Shown here: one piece after another, positions 1-7,300 of the stretch
Layout of the letters: each line of letters opens with the position of its first letter
Position numbering within the stretch: position 1 is the stretch's first letter
Assembly (NCBI GenBank): GCA_966095595.1
Contig: CBHTUB010000132.1
Span: 1-12,670 of the forward strand
DNA: 12,670 nt
Direction: 5' to 3'
Source: Chryseosolibacter sp966095595
Lineage (GTDB): Bacteria; Bacteroidota; Bacteroidia; Cytophagales; Cyclobacteriaceae
Made by a program: the position numbers and the translations under genes
The notes under the pieces: model-generated
Told to the model about the DNA's origin: nothing
Database searches by the model: none
The model's input: the letters and a program-made list of their open reading frames with translations, nothing else

Positions 1-2265
1 TATGTCTATCACGAGCTCAGCTTCGACCGCTATCACAAAAATGCAGATCGTATCTTTCGTATCGTGGAGAACCTGAGAACTGAAAATGAACAGTTACTCC
101 AATCCACGAGCTCCCCTCCTATGGGGCCGCGTTTTCTGAAGGACTTCCCCGAAGTAGAAAACTACGTACGCTTCCAAAATTGGAGCCTGCTCGCCGATCG
201 CAATGGCATATCCTATTATGAGCCGGATTGCTACATTGCCGACAGCACGGTGTTCGATGTTTTCAGCTTCAACATGATCAAAGGCGACACCAAAACAGCG
301 CTGCGTGAACCGCGCTCGATCGTTCTCACGGAATCCACTGCCAAGAAGTACTTCGGGAATGAAGACCCTATCGGTCAAACGATCAAGATGGACTATGACC
401 TGTACAAGGTGACAGGCGTGCTGGAGGACGTTCCGGAAAATTCACACTTCCGGTTCTCGTGCCTTATCTCCTTCTCTACATGGAGCAGCAACAACAAAAG
501 CGCGGAGGAACAAGCCTGGTTCTGGAATGGCTATCACACCTACGTTCTTTTGCGTGATGCGCCATCTGCCGAAAAAGTGCGTGCAAAGATGAAAGACTTC
601 ATCGAACGAAACATCGGCAAGGGCGGCATGTATTATGAAGATCTTCCGCTACAGGCGCTCACCAGCATCTACATGGCACCGCAGCGTTCGTGGGAAAATG
701 GAACAAGGGGAAGCATGAACAATATCTATGTGCTTTCGGTCATCGCCATTTTTATCCTTCTGATCGCCTGCTTCAATTATATCAACCTCGCGACGGCACG
801 GGCGTCGAGGCGATTAAAGGAAGTAGGTCTCCGAAAGTCATTGGGCGCGCTCAGGAGAATGCTTGTCACGCAGTTCCTGGGTGAATCCATTATCATAGCC
901 TTCCTGGCATCATTGCTCGCAGTGTTGCTGGCGTGGACTGCACTTCCCGCATTCCGCACGCTTGTCGAATCTTCCTTGAGCCTATCCATATTGCCGAGCC
1001 CGTGGCTGATCGCCGGAGTTGCGTTCGCATTGGTCCTTTTCATCGGTGTGCTGGCCGGCGCCTATCCGGCACTGATCATCTCGGGTTTTCAGCCTCTGCA
1101 GATATTCCGTCCTGCCACAAAAGGGATGCACAGCCATCATAACTTCAGGAAAGTGCTGGTGGCGATCCAATTCGTTATCTCGATAGCACTCGTAGCCGGA
1201 ACGTTGCTCGTCTCCGATCAGCTCGCACTCGTTCGCAGCCAGGATCTCGGCTTCAATAAGGACGCCGTACTGGTGGTACCTACCAATGGAGACACCGCCA
1301 TCGTGAAATATCTCGATGCCGTAAAAAATGAATTGAAACAGGTGAACGGTGTCAGGGCCGTCTCCGGATCGTCGACAGTACCGGGACAGCAGACAACCAA
1401 TCTTTACTCGGAGATCGAGATGACCGATGGAAAGATGTCGCCGACCAATATCAATTTCAACTTTGCCGATCATGACTTCCTGAGCACATACGACATCAAG
1501 CTCCTCGCGGGTCGCGACTTTAAGCGGGAGGTCAAGGCCGATGACACTACAGCTTATCTGATCAACGAAACTGCCGTGAAAGACTTCGGCTGGACGCCTG
1601 AAGAAGCCCTTGGCAAAAAAGTATATCGCGGGGGATATCCCGGCCGGATCATTGGCGTTATGAAAGACTTCCATTATCGCTCACTGCACGATAAAGTCGA
1701 ACCGCTCCTCATCGCCATGACAACCTATGTCGGCCGCATATCCATTCGCATCGACGAGAATGACATACCGGGAACGGTAACCCGGGTCCAGAAAAAGTGG
1801 AACGAGCTCATTCCCTATCTGCCCTTCGATTACTCATTTCTCGATTCTGATTTCGATCGTCTGTACAAGGCAGACCAACAACTCGGTAAAGTGGCCAGCG
1901 TGTTTACCGGACTGGCAATTTTTATCGGTTGCCTCGGTTTGCTCGGACTTACCTCCTTTGTTGTAGAGCGAAGGACCAGAGAGATCGGCATTCGCAAAGT
2001 GCTCGGCGCCTCGGTAACCAATGTCGTGTTGCTGATCTCACGGGAATTCATCTGGCTCATCGGCATTGCCCTTGTGATCGCGACTCCGATCACCTGGTAT
2101 CTGATCCGCGAATGGGAGCAGAATTTTACATTGCAGGCCGTTATCAATCCGATCAGGTTCCTGATGGCTGGAATGGCGGTATTTATTTTTGCCGGTCTCA
2201 CGATAAGTATTTTATCGCTTCGTGCAGCCACCGCCAACCCGACCAGGGCGCTCAGAACGGAATAG
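1..2265 (+). CDS. ABC transporter permease, MacB/FtsX family (5'-truncated by window edge)
   Basis: This is an inner-membrane permease of the MacB/FtsX type, the kind that works with a separate ATPase to drive export or mechanotransmission across the envelope; its substrate cannot be read from sequence. The frame is open from base 1, where the residues YHELSFDRYHKNADRIFR match the segment that normally follows the first membrane helix, so the GTG at 64 is not the true start and roughly 40 N-terminal residues lie outside. The 754 visible residues show a periplasmic MacB-like domain (to about 235), an FtsX domain with helices near 240-262, 290-318 and 335-362 and the motif KEVGLRKSLGA, a helix near 383-403, a second periplasmic domain (about 410-620), and a second FtsX domain with helices near 627-653, 679-700 and 718-738 and the motif REIGIRKVLGA. 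No ATPase gene follows; the next gene is convergent. The family is sure, the substrate unknown. Confidence 0.93.
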   Translation, partial: YVYHELSFDRYHKNADRIFRIVENLRTENEQLLQSTSSPPMGPRFLKDFPEVENYVRFQNWSLLADRNGISYYEPDCYIADSTVFDVFSFNMIKGDTKTALREPRSIVLTESTAKKYFGNEDPIGQTIKMDYDLYKVTGVLEDVPENSHFRFSCLISFSTWSSNNKSAEEQAWFWNGYHTYVLLRDAPSAEKVRAKMKDFIERNIGKGGMYYEDLPLQALTSIYMAPQRSWENGTRGSMNNIYVLSVIAIFILLIACFNYINLATARASRRLKEVGLRKSLGALRRMLVTQFLGESIIIAFLASLLAVLLAWTALPAFRTLVESSLSLSILPSPWLIAGVAFALVLFIGVLAGAYPALIISGFQPLQIFRPATKGMHSHHNFRKVLVAIQFVISIALVAGTLLVSDQLALVRSQDLGFNKDAVLVVPTNGDTAIVKYLDAVKNELKQVNGVRAVSGSSTVPGQQTTNLYSEIEMTDGKMSPTNINFNFADHDFLSTYDIKLLAGRDFKREVKADDTTAYLINETAVKDFGWTPEEALGKKVYRGGYPGRIIGVMKDFHYRSLHDKVEPLLIAMTTYVGRISIRIDENDIPGTVTRVQKKWNELIPYLPFDYSFLDSDFDRLYKADQQLGKVASVFTGLAIFIGCLGLLGLTSFVVERRTREIGIRKVLGASVTNVVLLISREFIWLIGIALVIATPITWYLIREWEQNFTLQAVINPIRFLMAGMAVFIFAGLTISILSLRAATANPTRALRTE

Positions 2266-2290
2266 GATCCCTATCACAGTGATTGAAAAC

Positions 2291-2318
2291 AAAAGGTCCC
2301 TCGTTAGAGAGACCTTTT
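2291..2318. terminator. bidirectional intrinsic terminator hairpin
   Basis: The arms AAAAGGTC (2291-2298) and GACCTTTT (2311-2318) are perfect inverted repeats. Inside them a C/A mismatch is followed by CTC/GAG pairs around a GTTA loop. The stem has A residues on one side and T residues on the other, so it can act in both directions. It lies between two convergent genes, 25 bases after the permease stop and 18 bases after the MFS stop, exactly where a shared terminator is expected. Confidence 0.8.
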
Positions 2319-2336
2319 ACTTTGTCGAAAGCCGTG

Positions 2337-3533
2337 CTAAACAGGCGAGGTCTTTCCTGCAAACGGCCGGGCGTCCCCGAAAGCAAGGATGATCGCTGCG
2401 AACCCCACTGCAAAAAAGCTCACTACGAGTGGCAAAACCCCATCTGACATCAGATCACTGATGAATGATCCCAGTGCTCCTCCAATGAAAAAGAAGATCG
2501 TCCCGTAGACCGACGAGGCTATACCTGCCACATCTCCCATGGGCTCCATCGCCAGCGCACTGCTGTTCGGCTCTACGGCCAGATTGATCGCCATCAGCAA
2601 GGTAACGGCGACGAAGAAAAAAATCATCTGCGGCGGATCACCGTTCACCAATGTGAATATGAGCAAGGCACTTGCCACCAGTGCATAAAAAAACAGGAGC
2701 CATCGAATAGACCTGCGCGCGCCGAGTGTTGCCGACAGCCGTGAATTCATCAGCGTAGACAGTGACATGAACAGTCCCATACCGCCAAATATCCAGGCAA
2801 ACAATTCCGGGCGCCCATAGATCTCCCCAACGATATGTTCAGAGCTCGCAACATAGGCGCTCAACGTTATAAAAAGCGCTGTAGCCACTGCACTATAGCG
2901 AAGAAATATCCGGTTGTTGATGACTTTGCGGATCATCAGCCAGACCGTCGCCCGGCTCAAGATTATTCGCTGCTCTTTCGGGAGTGACTCTTCCAATCGG
3001 AGCGACCATAGAAATACAATGACCGCAAAGATGGGCGGTGTGAGGAATACCATCTGCCAAGACGAAGCGGACAAGATGGCCAGGCCCAGAAATGGTGCAA
3101 CGATCGGCGTGAACAGGAAGATCGTAAAGATGAGGGACATGATACGCGCCATTTCATCCCCGACAAACCGATCCCGAACGCCTGCAATGGTAGTCATAAA
3201 AACGGCCGATGCGCCCATGCCGGCCACAAACCTGGCCACATACATCACTTCCAAGCTCGGAGCAAATGCCGCAACAATTCCACCCGCGATATAAAGCGGA
3301 AATCCAGTCCGTAAAATCGCCAACCTGCCGAATCGATCCGATAACGTACCGAATACGATCTGCGCGATCTGTCCCATAAAAAAGAACCCGATGATCCTTG
3401 CCGTGGCGGTTGATTCCGGAGCAAGGCCAAAATGGCTGCGAAGCTCACCGAATGCGGGAAGCATAATGTCGATGCCCAGCGCGGTCAGCATCATGGTACA
3501 TGCGGAGAGTGCGATATACTCTAATGACTTCAT
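2337..3533 (-). CDS. MFS multidrug efflux transporter, Bcr/CflA-like (DHA1)
   Basis: This is an inner-membrane proton-coupled exporter of the major facilitator superfamily. The 398 residues form about 12 hydrophobic segments, the normal size for the 12-TM DHA1 group. Visible motifs are an acidic residue in TM1 (D22 in LGIDIMLPAF), motif A in the TM2-TM3 loop (GTLSDRFGR, 62-70), the TM4 arginine (R101 in RFVAGMGAS), and the TM5 antiporter motif PIVAPFLG (143-150). The TM4-TM5 pattern, including GVRDRF, resembles Bcr/CflA proteins, which export chloramphenicol, bicyclomycin or sulfonamides; the substrate here is unknown. The ATG at 3533 is favoured because a perfect Shine-Dalgarno stands ahead of it. 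The gene is monocistronic by context: convergent with the permease on one side and 187 bases from the next stop on the other. No regulator gene is adjacent. Ordinary sugar or metabolite MFS carriers are a less likely alternative. Confidence 0.88.
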   Translation of the reverse strand: MKSLEYIALSACTMMLTALGIDIMLPAFGELRSHFGLAPESTATARIIGFFFMGQIAQIVFGTLSDRFGRLAILRTGFPLYIAGGIVAAFAPSLEVMYVARFVAGMGASAVFMTTIAGVRDRFVGDEMARIMSLIFTIFLFTPIVAPFLGLAILSASSWQMVFLTPPIFAVIVFLWSLRLEESLPKEQRIILSRATVWLMIRKVINNRIFLRYSAVATALFITLSAYVASSEHIVGEIYGRPELFAWIFGGMGLFMSLSTLMNSRLSATLGARRSIRWLLFFYALVASALLIFTLVNGDPPQMIFFFVAVTLLMAINLAVEPNSSALAMEPMGDVAGIASSVYGTIFFFIGGALGSFISDLMSDGVLPLVVSFFAVGFAAIILAFGDARPFAGKTSPV

Positions 3534-3543
3534 TGATAGTTTA

Positions 3544-3550
3544 CCTCCTT
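3544..3550 (-). promoter_or_regulatory. strong Shine-Dalgarno of the MFS gene
   Basis: On the minus strand AAGGAGG stands 10 bases before the ATG at 3533. It is a full match to the classic ribosome binding site and supports that start. None of the other starts in the window has a comparable sequence, which fits the weak use of Shine-Dalgarno pairing in Bacteroidota and makes this gene an exception. Confidence 0.8.
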
Positions 3551-3720
3551 GAATTGCTGAAGCTACTTCCTTATTGTGAATTTCCTATTATTTCCATATG
3601 GCATTTTACAACGAAGTGGCTAAAGCACGCCTCAACCAATCCATCATATCCGGCCGCTTCTGCGTGACGGAACAGAGATACTCTCATTCAAATATATCGG
3701 TTAATCGCCCCGGCAATTTC

Positions 3721-4155
3721 CTACGCTTTCTTTCCTGCCTGCCTTTTTTTTCTGAACGTCTCGTCGATCATTCCTGCTTCGTATAACAAGGCACGTACCT
3801 GGTCTTCATTAATATCCGAAAGAGAATGAAAGTACATGACATAAACCTGCTTCCTGCCTTCCGCTTTCAGAACGCCATCTTCGTTGGACATCAAGTTTCC
3901 CTGACAAAAGCCGAGCGATACTCCTTTCGACTTTTGCGCTCCTTCCTTTCTCTTAGGTCCCCAATACACCGACGAGGGCCATATAAAGCATATCATCCGA
4001 TTCTGCGTATAAAATGGAACACCTTCTCCGTAGTATCCTTTTTCAATCGCTTTCGGAAGGCACTCCTGCACCAGCGCGCGAAGTCGATCCACGATCACCT
4101 TCTCTCCCCGCGGGAGACCCAACAGCATTTCTTCAACGGTTTTGGCTACTCGCAT
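3721..4155 (-). CDS. DUF1801 (YdhG-like) domain protein
   Basis: The protein of 144 residues resembles the DUF1801/YdhG family of small soluble proteins of unknown biochemical role, often annotated as iron-chaperone-like by a frataxin-like fold. Visible family features are the N-terminal helix ahead of RGEKVIVDRLRALVQECLP (16-34), the segment KGYYGEGVPFY (39-49), the core strand MICFIWP (54-60) and the C-terminal DQVRALLYEAG (118-128). The tail is lysine and arginine rich. The frame could start four codons earlier at a TTG (4167), but the ATG at 4155 is preferred because the N-terminal helix begins there. No Shine-Dalgarno is visible. It is divergent from the 272-residue gene, with a repeat-rich spacer between them. 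The domain call is fairly firm; the function is not known. Confidence 0.78.
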   Translation of the reverse strand: MRVAKTVEEMLLGLPRGEKVIVDRLRALVQECLPKAIEKGYYGEGVPFYTQNRMICFIWPSSVYWGPKRKEGAQKSKGVSLGFCQGNLMSNEDGVLKAEGRKQVYVMYFHSLSDINEDQVRALLYEAGMIDETFRKKRQAGKKA

Positions 4156-4201
4156 ATTAACAGGCAATTAGTCAACAGAAAATGGTCATCGTCCAAAAAA
4201 A

Positions 4202-4272
4202 CAATTTGAAATTAACACATGTGGCAACCCGATGCAATTTGAAATGTGAAATTGAGATTTGAAATCCTGAAA
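4202..4272. repeat. AT-rich TTTGAAAT-type intergenic repeat block
   Basis: The 11-mer CAATTTGAAAT occurs twice, at 4202-4212 and 4235-4245, followed by further copies of the same theme (TGTGAAATTGAG, ATTTGAAATCCTGAAA). The block fills most of the spacer between two divergent genes and runs directly into the palindrome at 4273. Related blocks occur at 8941-8991 and, inverted, at 12279-12308. Confidence 0.55.
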
Positions 4273-4293
4273 CCTGCCTTGCCGGCAGGCAGG
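4273..4293. repeat. GC-rich near-perfect palindrome (REP-like)
   Basis: The arms CCTGCC(T)TGCC and GGCAGGCAGG are perfectly complementary over 10 bp apart from one extra T in the left arm, and they meet at GCCGGC with no spacer. In an otherwise AT-rich spacer this is a striking stem of about 10 bp. It has no T-run behind it, so it is not a standard terminator. It resembles a short extragenic palindromic repeat; only one copy lies in this window, so repetition in the genome is inference. Confidence 0.65.
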
Positions 4294-4361
4294 TATGAAA
4301 TTCTAACCCTCGAACATCTAATCCGATCTGAGAAGTAAATCGCTTTCACTATCTTTCAACC

Positions 4362-5180
4362 ATGCTTATCGGGGAGCAGAAACTAAAATACTGGATCGAC
4401 AACTTTTACGGCTATGGGTCGTGGCAGGCCCGGATCTGGTTCATCGGTTATGAAGAAGGTGGCGGGGACTTACCCGAGGAAGTCGCGGATAAGCTCGATT
4501 ATTTTTATCAAAGGCACACGTCGGGCACGCCTACGCTCTGCGATATCCGTGATCTATACCGGCATGTTGCATTCAACATCGAAGGTCCCAAAAATGGATT
4601 ATTCACGAATCTCTACCAATACCGGTTCGATGCCAACGCCATTCTGCACGGCACCTGGAAGAACCTGATTGCGTTTGTTCACGGCTACGATGGTAAAAAA
4701 CTTCCGGAGCTGATCGACTACCAGAAAAATCTCTTCGCGTCTCCTTCATTGAACACGGAAGCTTTGATCAAGTTATATCCGCTGCCCAGTCCCCATAATC
4801 ATGCCTGGTACTATAGCTGGCTCGACATGCCCGATCTCCGGTTCCTCAAAAGCCGCACTTTATATGAAGATCATGTTTATCTAAACCGGATACGACACAT
4901 TGTCGATAACATCATCAGATATAAGCCGGAGGTAGCATTGATGTACGGCATGAACAATATCAACACCCTCAAGCACACCATACAGTCATCATTTCCGGAT
5001 GTCAGGTTCAAAATGGTCAAAGCCATAAAACAAAAGATTCCACAGCATCATCTGGCTAACCTGAATGGAACGACCCTGTTGCTCACAACGCAGATCCCTG
5101 CCCTGCGGCATAATCGGATCGAAAGCGGTTTCGACTGGGAAGCACTCGGAAAAACGGTGAAGTCAGGAAGCTTGTTGTAG
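4362..5180 (+). CDS. uncharacterised 272-residue protein, possible uracil-DNA-glycosylase-like fold
   Basis: I do not recognise a named family. No signal peptide or membrane segment is seen, so a soluble cytoplasmic protein is likely. The N-terminal strand RIWFIGYEEGGG (24-35) looks like the first nucleotide-pocket motif of the uracil-DNA-glycosylase-like fold, where a hydrophobic strand runs into a Gly-rich turn. Further hydrophobic strands, EVALMYGMNNI (190-200) and TTLLLTTQIP (237-246), the latter followed by ALRHNRIESG (247-256), fall in the order expected for the later strands and the closing motif of that fold. LYPLPSPHNH (138-147) could hold the middle motif. These are weak matches and the assignment is inference. 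The ATG at 4362 is the first in frame; no Shine-Dalgarno is visible. The gene stands alone, 110 bases before a gene for a secreted protein, so its neighbours say little about its job. Confidence 0.75.
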   Translation: MLIGEQKLKYWIDNFYGYGSWQARIWFIGYEEGGGDLPEEVADKLDYFYQRHTSGTPTLCDIRDLYRHVAFNIEGPKNGLFTNLYQYRFDANAILHGTWKNLIAFVHGYDGKKLPELIDYQKNLFASPSLNTEALIKLYPLPSPHNHAWYYSWLDMPDLRFLKSRTLYEDHVYLNRIRHIVDNIIRYKPEVALMYGMNNINTLKHTIQSSFPDVRFKMVKAIKQKIPQHHLANLNGTTLLLTTQIPALRHNRIESGFDWEALGKTVKSGSLL

Positions 5181-5290
5181 ACAACTTTATTCCAACGCTT
5201 CTCACCTATTTTGCGGTACGCTGTCCGGCTGTCAACCGATTATTTAACAATAGAACACGATGACAGGCAACGATTTCATAAATTACAGCA

Positions 5291-5878
5291 ATGAAAATCT
5301 TCGCATATTTTCTATTTCTCCTGCCGTTGACGGTACACGCTCAGACGCAGGAAGAACTCCAGCACCGGCAAAAGGCCGACAGTATCATCTTGTTCTTTCT
5401 TGGTAATGATATCGCAAAACGTTACGTAAGCCTGGATCCCGCCAAAAGCGAAAGCAGATCTTCCGGCTCCTTTTTCTTTCATTACGACTTTCGCCATCCG
5501 GCATTTTCAGGAGAGACATTCATCATCACATTTGCGCTCGATTCATCCGGGCAATTTATTCCCGGCAAAGACACTCATGGAATCATCCGTATCGTTTCCG
5601 CTGACTCTGCCTGGACATCCGCTCAACAGGCATTGACAATCGCCAGGGACAATGGTAAACGTGCAAAAAAAAGCTCCCTTCGCCTGGCGTGGGACACTAT
5701 CAACATTTCGTATGACGCCTTTTATAAAAGCAAAGACTTTCGTGACATCTCGCCTGGAAAACTGGTATGGCTGATCGACGGAGAAGTGTTGTTCAGGGGA
5801 GACACCTATTCAGGAACATTCGAGATAAACGTACAGACTGGTGTTGTCTCAAAACGTTTTGCAATTCCATGGGACTAA
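5291..5878 (+). CDS. secreted hypothetical protein, PepSY-like C-terminus
   Basis: The protein of 195 residues starts with a clear Sec signal peptide: K2, a hydrophobic core (3-14) and a cleavage site after VHA (15-17), leaving a mature N-terminus at Q18. It should be periplasmic or outer-surface; no lipobox or later membrane helix is visible. The middle is beta-rich (SFFFHYDF 60-67, ETFIITFALD 75-84). The C-terminal half has the segment KLVWLIDGEV (157-166), then TFEINVQTGVVSKRF (176-190), reminiscent of the closing strand pattern of PepSY domains, where a tryptophan strand is followed by a D/N-x-x-TG turn. That likeness is an inference, not a firm assignment. The ATG at 5291 sets a normal signal-peptide length. 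The gene converges on the Nudix gene with 37 bases between the stops and no clear terminator hairpin. Confidence 0.8.
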   Translation: MKIFAYFLFLLPLTVHAQTQEELQHRQKADSIILFFLGNDIAKRYVSLDPAKSESRSSGSFFFHYDFRHPAFSGETFIITFALDSSGQFIPGKDTHGIIRIVSADSAWTSAQQALTIARDNGKRAKKSSLRLAWDTINISYDAFYKSKDFRDISPGKLVWLIDGEVLFRGDTYSGTFEINVQTGVVSKRFAIPWD

Positions 5879-5915
5879 TCGGTAATCACGTTCAGCCGAG
5901 ACCAACCTGATTCCG

Positions 5916-6332
5916 TCAATCCCCAAGTACATCTTTCCATGACACGGCACGCACGAAGTTTTGAATGGGGATGAACAAAGGTTCAGGCAACGCATCAGAT
6001 GAAAACCATTCCCATCGCTCACATTTGTCAGGCTCCATCACCGTGAGCACACCAGATCGATATGCAGCCTTTAAAAAGATGGTGACGTAGTGCCTGTTCT
6101 CCCGGGGGAAGAGGTCGTTGGTTGCCGTTATGAAACGCAGATCACCGATTTGGATCCCTGTCTCCTCTCCCGTTTCGCGCAACGCACATTGCTCCCACGA
6201 CTCGCCGAACTCCAGGTGGCCACCGGGGAACGACCACGCTCCTTCTCCATGACTTCCCCTCCGTTTGCCAAGAAGAACCTTTTTGTCTTTGATCACCACC
6301 ACGCCAACGCCAACCTTCGGGGTTTGCTCCAT
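5916..6332 (-). CDS. Nudix hydrolase, NUDT15-like
   Basis: This soluble pyrophosphohydrolase of 138 residues carries a complete Nudix box, G-x5-E-x7-R-E-U-x-E-E-x-G-U, at 38-60 (G38, E44, R52, E53, E56, E57, G59, I60), the loop-helix that binds the catalytic metal. The start VGVGVVVIKDKKVLLGKR (7-24), the PGGHLEFGESWEQCALRE core and the closing ERWEWF-x6-PEPLF region resemble NUDT15-type enzymes, which hydrolyse non-canonical nucleoside triphosphates; the exact substrate is not proven here. The open frame could extend 26 codons upstream to 6410, but that would overlap the preceding gene, and family alignment begins at MEQTPKVGVG, so the ATG at 6332 is chosen. It lies 31 bases after the secreted propeller-like gene on the same strand and is probably transcribed with it, though the two products act in different compartments. 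Confidence 0.92.
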   Translation of the reverse strand: MEQTPKVGVGVVVIKDKKVLLGKRRGSHGEGAWSFPGGHLEFGESWEQCALRETGEETGIQIGDLRFITATNDLFPRENRHYVTIFLKAAYRSGVLTVMEPDKCERWEWFSSDALPEPLFIPIQNFVRAVSWKDVLGD

Positions 6333-6363
6333 GAAAGTAAAGTGAGTTAAATAAACGTAGAAA

Positions 6364-7005
6364 TTATTCAGGCTTGAACTTCTTCTGCCATTCGTCCTTT
6401 CGCCAGTCAATGATATCGCCCGCCTTCTGTGTGAGCTTACCTGTGCTATCGAGCCAACCTTCCCAGAAACGATAAACAGGGTCTTTGCCCTCGAGAGGCT
6501 TTTCTTTTACCACGTGGCCCCGCATATACACTCTTCCGTCATCGAGCTGGCGGATATACGAAATGGTCGGATTGTTCATGACATCATAAGCTCCCAGCGT
6601 TTTATCCCACAAAAGCTTACCGGTCTTGTCGTAACAAAGCACTCGCTCTGATCCGCCGCGGTAGCGTTTGCTGTCGTATGAAAGCGAAAAGACATAGAGG
6701 TTGCCTTTCTTATCCTGCGCCACGCCCTGGTTTTCCATTTCATCGAACTGTGGTTTTACCTCGCGCGTCCATTGCTCTTTACCTTTCCTGTCGAGCTTAT
6801 AAAGTGTATTGTTCCCGAACGCTGCACCTCCGCCATCGCTTGTCAGGATAACGGGCGCGCCGTAACCGGGCTTTCTCATGAACGGCTCGAAATAAGTTGA
6901 ATATCCGAGGCGGTACTTCTGTGTTGCTACCATCACAGAATCGAAGGTGAGCTGCGCAAAAGTGTTCGTGCTGAGCAGACAAAGGATCAGGATAACTTGT
7001 TTCAT
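6364..7005 (-). CDS. secreted beta-propeller-like (PQQ-repeat-like) hypothetical protein
   Basis: The 213-residue product begins with a signal peptide (MKQVILILCLLSTNTFA, cleavage after residue 17) and is exported, probably to the periplasm. C9 is not in a proper lipobox, so a lipoprotein is unlikely. The mature part has repeated blade-like units in which a strand ends in an Asp/Gly-Lys turn and an aromatic: LYKLDRKGKEQW (68-79), LYVFSLSYDSKR (103-114) then VLCYDKTGKLLWDKTLG (122-138), and VYMRGHV (159-165) then GWLDSTGKL (183-191). This is the pattern of PQQ-like or outer-membrane-assembly-type propellers, but three units are too few for a closed propeller, so the protein may be a short lineage-specific variant. 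The ATG at 7005 gives a proper signal peptide. It is the first gene of a likely two-gene unit with the Nudix gene. Its function is unknown. Confidence 0.8.
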   Translation of the reverse strand: MKQVILILCLLSTNTFAQLTFDSVMVATQKYRLGYSTYFEPFMRKPGYGAPVILTSDGGGAAFGNNTLYKLDRKGKEQWTREVKPQFDEMENQGVAQDKKGNLYVFSLSYDSKRYRGGSERVLCYDKTGKLLWDKTLGAYDVMNNPTISYIRQLDDGRVYMRGHVVKEKPLEGKDPVYRFWEGWLDSTGKLTQKAGDIIDWRKDEWQKKFKPE

Positions 7006-7103
7006 GGCTATGAAGGTTGACAGACCTCAAATTACAAAAATCCAGCCAACAATTTCCCAAACCTCACTTGTCATCCCGAACTTCTTCTTAACCGAAATAT
7101 TGA

Positions 7104-7107
7104 TTTA
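7104..7107. repeat. possible target-site duplication TTTA, left copy
   Basis: TTTA borders the MITE-like element on the left and the same four bases border it on the right at 7301-7304. A 4-bp match in AT-rich DNA can arise by chance, so this is suggestive only. Confidence 0.35.
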
Positions 7108-7300
7108 GAGAGGCTGTCTCAAAAGAGCTGTTAACAGTATATCGAAGAATCTTATTTTGAATGTCTTCGTGAAACTCTGCGCTCCCCTGTGAATCTTTGT
7201 GCCATAGCTCTTACACCGAGTTCCACGAAGAATTCACCGAGTCTCACAGAGAATAAATTTGATTGATACCGCACATAGCCGACTTTTGAGACAGCCTCTT
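7108..7300. mobile_element. MITE-like element with 17-bp perfect terminal inverted repeats
   Basis: This is a non-coding unit of about 193 bp. AGAGGCTGTCTCAAAAG at 7109-7125 is matched exactly, in inverted orientation, by CTTTTGAGACAGCCTCT at 7283-7299. The outermost bases (7108 G, 7300 T) do not pair, and a TTTA direct repeat borders both ends. The interior has no open frame and contains its own imperfect palindrome. This design, with short inverted ends, no transposase and a fold-back interior, is that of a miniature inverted-repeat element moved by a transposase encoded elsewhere. The parent insertion-sequence family cannot be fixed without a search. The unit occupies most of the 317-bp gap between the genes at 6364-7005 and 7323-7625. 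Outside it, 7006-7103 and 7305-7322 show nothing clear. Confidence 0.75.
7165..7230. repeat. internal imperfect inverted repeat inside the MITE-like element
   Basis: CTTCGTGAAACTCTG (7165-7179) pairs with CCGAGTTCCACGAAG (7216-7230) at 13 of 15 positions. The surrounding text (TGTGAATCTTTGTGCC; ACCGAGTTCCACGAAGAA; CACCGAGTCTCACAGAG) has the cadence of the CACGGAG/CACAGAG-type intergenic repeats that I associate with several bacterial phyla. That link is from memory and needs a search. Confidence 0.6.

Noticed and set aside
982..1674. Minus-strand open frame of 230 codons opposite the permease
   Set aside because: It is antisense to the well-supported MacB/FtsX reading frame and the product has no recognisable domain.
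3598..3786. 62-codon plus-strand frame in the MFS/DUF1801 spacer
   Set aside because: It overlaps the 3' end of the DUF1801 gene in antisense, the protein is low in recognisable features, and no ribosome binding site is visible.
5179..5290. TATTTTG near 5212 as a Bacteroidota promoter -7 box
   Set aside because: It is one base short of TAnnTTTG and has no well-spaced upstream element, so it is not reported as a promoter.
5879..5915. TCGG/CCGA pairing between the convergent secreted and Nudix genes as a terminator
   Set aside because: The stem is only 4 bp with a wide loop and no T-run.
6333..6410. N-terminal extension of the Nudix gene by 26 codons
   Set aside because: It would overlap the preceding gene and adds residues not matching the Nudix family; the ATG at 6332 begins at the family N-terminus.
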